A stretch of 57,982 bases of DNA from Corynebacterium yonathiae (GTDB taxonomy: Bacteria > Actinomycetota > Actinomycetes > Mycobacteriales > Mycobacteriaceae), in NCBI RefSeq assembly GCF_027570195.1, contig NZ_JAKMUZ010000018.1, positions 1-57,982 of the forward strand. Reading direction: 5' to 3'. Both the position numbers and the translations under genes were made by a program. Position 1 is the first letter of the stretch, and each line of letters opens with the position of its first letter. Below the pieces are notes generated by a model. The model was not told where the DNA came from, did no database searches, and saw nothing but the letters and a program-made list of their open reading frames with translations. Positions 55,791 through 57,982 of the stretch are shown here, piece after piece.

Positions 55791-55985
55791 TTATCCACAT
55801 TGTGGATAACTACATTTTTGTAATTTACCGAACGTCTTTCCGGAGGTTTCCCTGATCACGCTGGTCTAGGGCGTGTGAAAGTGGGAAAATCCACCTGTGG
55901 AAGCCCGTGAAAACAGTTATCCACAGGGTGTTAATAATTGTGTGAAATTCACATTTCACAGGTTTTCTCCACAGCCTGTGGATAA
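55791..55985. promoter_or_regulatory. DnaA-box cluster distant from dnaA
   Basis: The 306-bp gap 55742-56047 has no gene but four perfect DnaA boxes: TTATCCACA (55791-55799) and TGTGGATAA (55801-55809), separated by one T into a 19-bp palindrome, then TTATCCACA (55917-55925) and TGTGGATAA (55977-55985). Short partial matches such as tgtggaa and tccacaa lie between. The cluster is about as dense as either flank of dnaA. It may titrate or reload DnaA, or regulate the oxidoreductase gene downstream. Confidence 0.8.
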
Positions 55986-56047
55986 CTTTCTACCCATTGT
56001 GTTAACAAGACTGATAAATTTGGGTACTGACCTGCATAAGGAGCATT

Positions 56048-57499
56048 GTGGATTACCAACCCCGCGCTGTGATTGTCGGCGCAGGACCTAATGGGCTCAC
56101 AGCCGCGGCGCGTTTGGCCATGGCTGGCTGGAGTGTGGATATCTATGAGCGGGCCGGCTGGGCCGGTGGTGCGGCGGCCTCCTCGGCGGAGATTTTCCCG
56201 GGCACGATTGTGGATCTCGGGGCGGCTGGTCACCCTTTTGGCATAGCGAGTCCGGCTTTCCGTTCCCTTGATTTGGAATCCCATGGCCTGCGGTGGCGAA
56301 ACGCTCCTTATCCCATGGCCCACCCCTTAGAGGGTGCCCCGGCCGGGATCCTGCACAATTCGCTGGCGAATACGGTAGCGGAGTTGGGCGTTGATGCTCG
56401 GGCGTGGACACGGTTGCACGGACACATTGTCCGCCACATCGATGAGCATGTGGAAAACGCGCTTACTCCGCTGGTGCGCTGGCCCGATCGCTCCGTGCGC
56501 TTGGCACAGTTCGGTGCGGCCGGCATTTTGCCCGCCAGTCAGCTCGCCCGGGCGGCATTTCGCACCCCACAGGCCCGCGCGCTCTTTTCCGGCAGCGCGG
56601 TGCATGCTATTACTTCGCCCACCAAGCCTTTTACCTCCGCGTTCGGCCTGCTCTTTGGCGGGCTAGGCATGACCCGCGGTTGGCCCGTAGTGGAGGGCGG
56701 CACCGGTGCTCTTATCGACGCCCTACTGAGCCTCCTCCGCTCCCACCATGCCCGCCTCCATACCGGTTGCGAGGTTCGCGACCTGCGGGAATTACCTGAG
56801 GCCGAGGCGACTATTGTGAATCTGACCCCGCGCCAGCTTCTGAGCCTCGGAGGGCTAGAGCTTCCCAGTCATGTTCGCCGGAGCCTGGCGCGCTGGCGCT
56901 ATGGCAGCGCCGTCTTCAAAGTGGATTTCCACCTCAGCGAGCCCGTGCCGTGGACCGACCCGCGCGTGGGCCAGGCCGGCACCGTGCATGTGGGAGGCAC
57001 AGTGGAGGAGATCTGTAGGGCAGAGGGGGACGTCGGCAAGCAGCGCATGCCCGAGCGACCCCTAGTATTGGCCTGCCAACAATACGTGGCCGACCCTTCC
57101 CGGGGGCTTACGCTGTGGACTTATGCGCACGTCCCACATGGTTATGTGGAGCGCTATCCGGGCGAGGTAACCGAATTGATTAGCGCTCAGATCGAACGCT
57201 TTGCCCCCGGTTTTCGGGATACCATCTTGGCTACCCACGCCACTAGCCCGGCCGAACTGGAGCGGTGGAATCCCAACTTGGTGGGCGGCGATATTGCCGG
57301 CGGGGCCATGACCGGGCTGCAAACTCTGCTGCGGCCACGCCTTTCACCCCATCTGCATCGTCTCGCGCCGGGAGTATTTATGGCCTCTAGCTCCGCCGCT
57401 CCCGGTGCTGGCGTGCACGGTATGCCGGGGTGGTGGGCCGCCGAAGAAGCACTCAGCGGGAAAGACGGCGCAGCCAGAAAAAGAGGCCCGCACCGATGA
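56048..57499 (+). CDS. phytoene-desaturase-like FAD oxidoreductase
   Basis: This 483-aa protein of the CrtI-like NAD(P)/FAD amine-oxidase group has the dinucleotide-binding start RAVIVGAGPNGLTAAARLAMAGWSVDIYERAGWAGGAAAS. The C-terminal FAD segment is GVFMASSSAAPGAGVHGMPGWWAAEEAL. These enzymes oxidise or isomerise lipophilic substrates; no carotenoid genes are nearby, so the substrate is unknown. The GTG start follows aaggag by 4 nt. It lies just after the DnaA-box cluster and overlaps the next gene's 3' end by 47 nt. Confidence 0.87.
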   Translation: MDYQPRAVIVGAGPNGLTAAARLAMAGWSVDIYERAGWAGGAAASSAEIFPGTIVDLGAAGHPFGIASPAFRSLDLESHGLRWRNAPYPMAHPLEGAPAGILHNSLANTVAELGVDARAWTRLHGHIVRHIDEHVENALTPLVRWPDRSVRLAQFGAAGILPASQLARAAFRTPQARALFSGSAVHAITSPTKPFTSAFGLLFGGLGMTRGWPVVEGGTGALIDALLSLLRSHHARLHTGCEVRDLRELPEAEATIVNLTPRQLLSLGGLELPSHVRRSLARWRYGSAVFKVDFHLSEPVPWTDPRVGQAGTVHVGGTVEEICRAEGDVGKQRMPERPLVLACQQYVADPSRGLTLWTYAHVPHGYVERYPGEVTELISAQIERFAPGFRDTILATHATSPAELERWNPNLVGGDIAGGAMTGLQTLLRPRLSPHLHRLAPGVFMASSSAAPGAGVHGMPGWWAAEEALSGKDGAARKRGPHR

Positions 57500-57982
57500 G
57501 CCAGAGAGTCGCAGCGGCGAAGTACCCAGGGATGGTCGTGGTGCGGGGTAGGTAGGAACTGCCTGGGACGAGCCCTGCTAGGACAGGCTCGAGGAGGAAG
57601 CCCAGGACGGCGAGGTAGTCGAACCACCGGAACTGGGCCGAGGCCGCGCCGGCCAGCCCCAATACCGGTCCAGAGATGAGCGCCAGGATAAACCATTGGG
57701 CGTTGTACTCAAATGCCTCGCGCCAGTTGTACACGCCGAAGACCACGAGCAAGGCGTAGTGCACGGCCAGCATCAAGACGATCATTTCCGTACCGGCCAG
57801 GAGTGCCTTGAGCCACCACCCCGAGAAATTCTTTCCTATGAGGTAGCTAAAGAATCCCCACACCATGCCCGAGCCCAGGACGTTACCTAGGTAGTTGCGC
57901 ACGGAAAGGCGGAGGGGAGCGGCGCCGGTGAGTACTGTGGTGTCGGAAAACGCGATGTGCACGGCCGCGTAGGCCACCGAAA
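57453..57982 (-). CDS. multi-pass membrane protein (partial, runs off the window)
   Basis: At least 174 residues are visible, with about five hydrophobic helices (for example LGNVLGSGMVWGFFSYLIG, LLAGTEMIVLMLAVHYALLVVFGVY, WFILALISGPVLGLAGAASA). It ends IPGYFAAATLWLIGAGLFFWLRRLSR. The first in-window candidate start is a GTG at 57975-57977, but the frame is still open at the edge, so the real start may lie outside. I recognise no family with certainty. Confidence 0.65.
   Translation of the reverse strand, partial: SVAYAAVHIAFSDTTVLTGAAPLRLSVRNYLGNVLGSGMVWGFFSYLIGKNFSGWWLKALLAGTEMIVLMLAVHYALLVVFGVYNWREAFEYNAQWFILALISGPVLGLAGAASAQFRWFDYLAVLGFLLEPVLAGLVPGSSYLPRTTTIPGYFAAATLWLIGAGLFFWLRRLSR

Overview
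The window is a piece of a Corynebacterium-type chromosome around the replication origin. The order parB-parA-rsmG-yidC-yidD-rnpA-rpmH / dnaA-dnaN-recF-(DUF721)-gyrB ... gyrA-(DUF3566)-tRNA-Ile-tRNA-Ala is the standard actinobacterial origin neighbourhood. The mycobacterial/corynebacterial style of ParB, GyrB and the DUF3566 protein, and leaderless starts preceded by a -10 such as TAGAAT or TACAAT, fit Corynebacterium. I cannot fix the species from sequence alone.

Region 1 (1-19,218) is the ordinary core. Chromosome segregation, membrane insertion and ribosome/RNase P genes run leftward; dnaA, dnaN, recF, gyrB and gyrA run rightward. DnaA boxes lie on both sides of dnaA, and a DnaA-trio-like tract next to a box marks the likely unwinding site in the dnaA-dnaN gap. 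Between gyrB and gyrA sits a leftward accessory block: an MFS exporter, an unrecognised 145-aa protein, a broken small gene, and a ribbon-helix-helix/Doc-like pair in which the Doc-like partner has lost its catalytic motif.

Region 2 (19,381-43,089) is the prize of the window. Two direct copies of an IS110-family element, identical as far as I can read them by eye (about 1.7 kb each, offset exactly 22,005 bp), flank about 20 kb of much more G+C-rich DNA. That cargo is one co-directional, translationally coupled operon behind a near-perfect DtxR/IdeR iron box. It encodes an ECF-type transporter (S subunit plus a fused A-A-T protein), a fatty-acyl/aryl-AMP ligase, a 2108-aa NRPS (ACP-Cy-A-PCP-Cy-PCP-TE; A-domain code read as cysteine), a saccharopine-dehydrogenase-like reductase, a Drr-type ABC-2 exporter (ATPase plus two permeases), a SAM methyltransferase and two half-size ABC transporters of the YbtP/YbtQ or IrtA/IrtB kind. 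It reads as an iron-regulated, yersiniabactin-like (bis-thiazoline) metallophore system carried as a composite transposon. No salicylate synthase is present and the starter ligase looks like a fatty-acyl-AMP ligase, so the product is probably not a known salicyl siderophore. A decayed lipase gene at the right edge is a scar of the donor chromosome.

Region 3 (43,090-57,982) returns to host DNA. It holds a MmcQ/YjbR-like protein whose start codon abuts the IS, a MarR regulator, 3-methyladenine glycosylase, a polysaccharide deacetylase and a second identical tRNA-Ala(TGC). After these come small unknown proteins, metF-metE, a DedA protein, a fused dihydroxyacetone kinase, a HAD phosphatase, a leaderless cyclophilin, a rhomboid protease, a strong DnaA-box cluster about 48 kb from dnaA, and a phytoene-desaturase-like FAD oxidoreductase. 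Both tRNA-Ala genes are followed by the same terminator type and by a related nested palindrome of unknown function.
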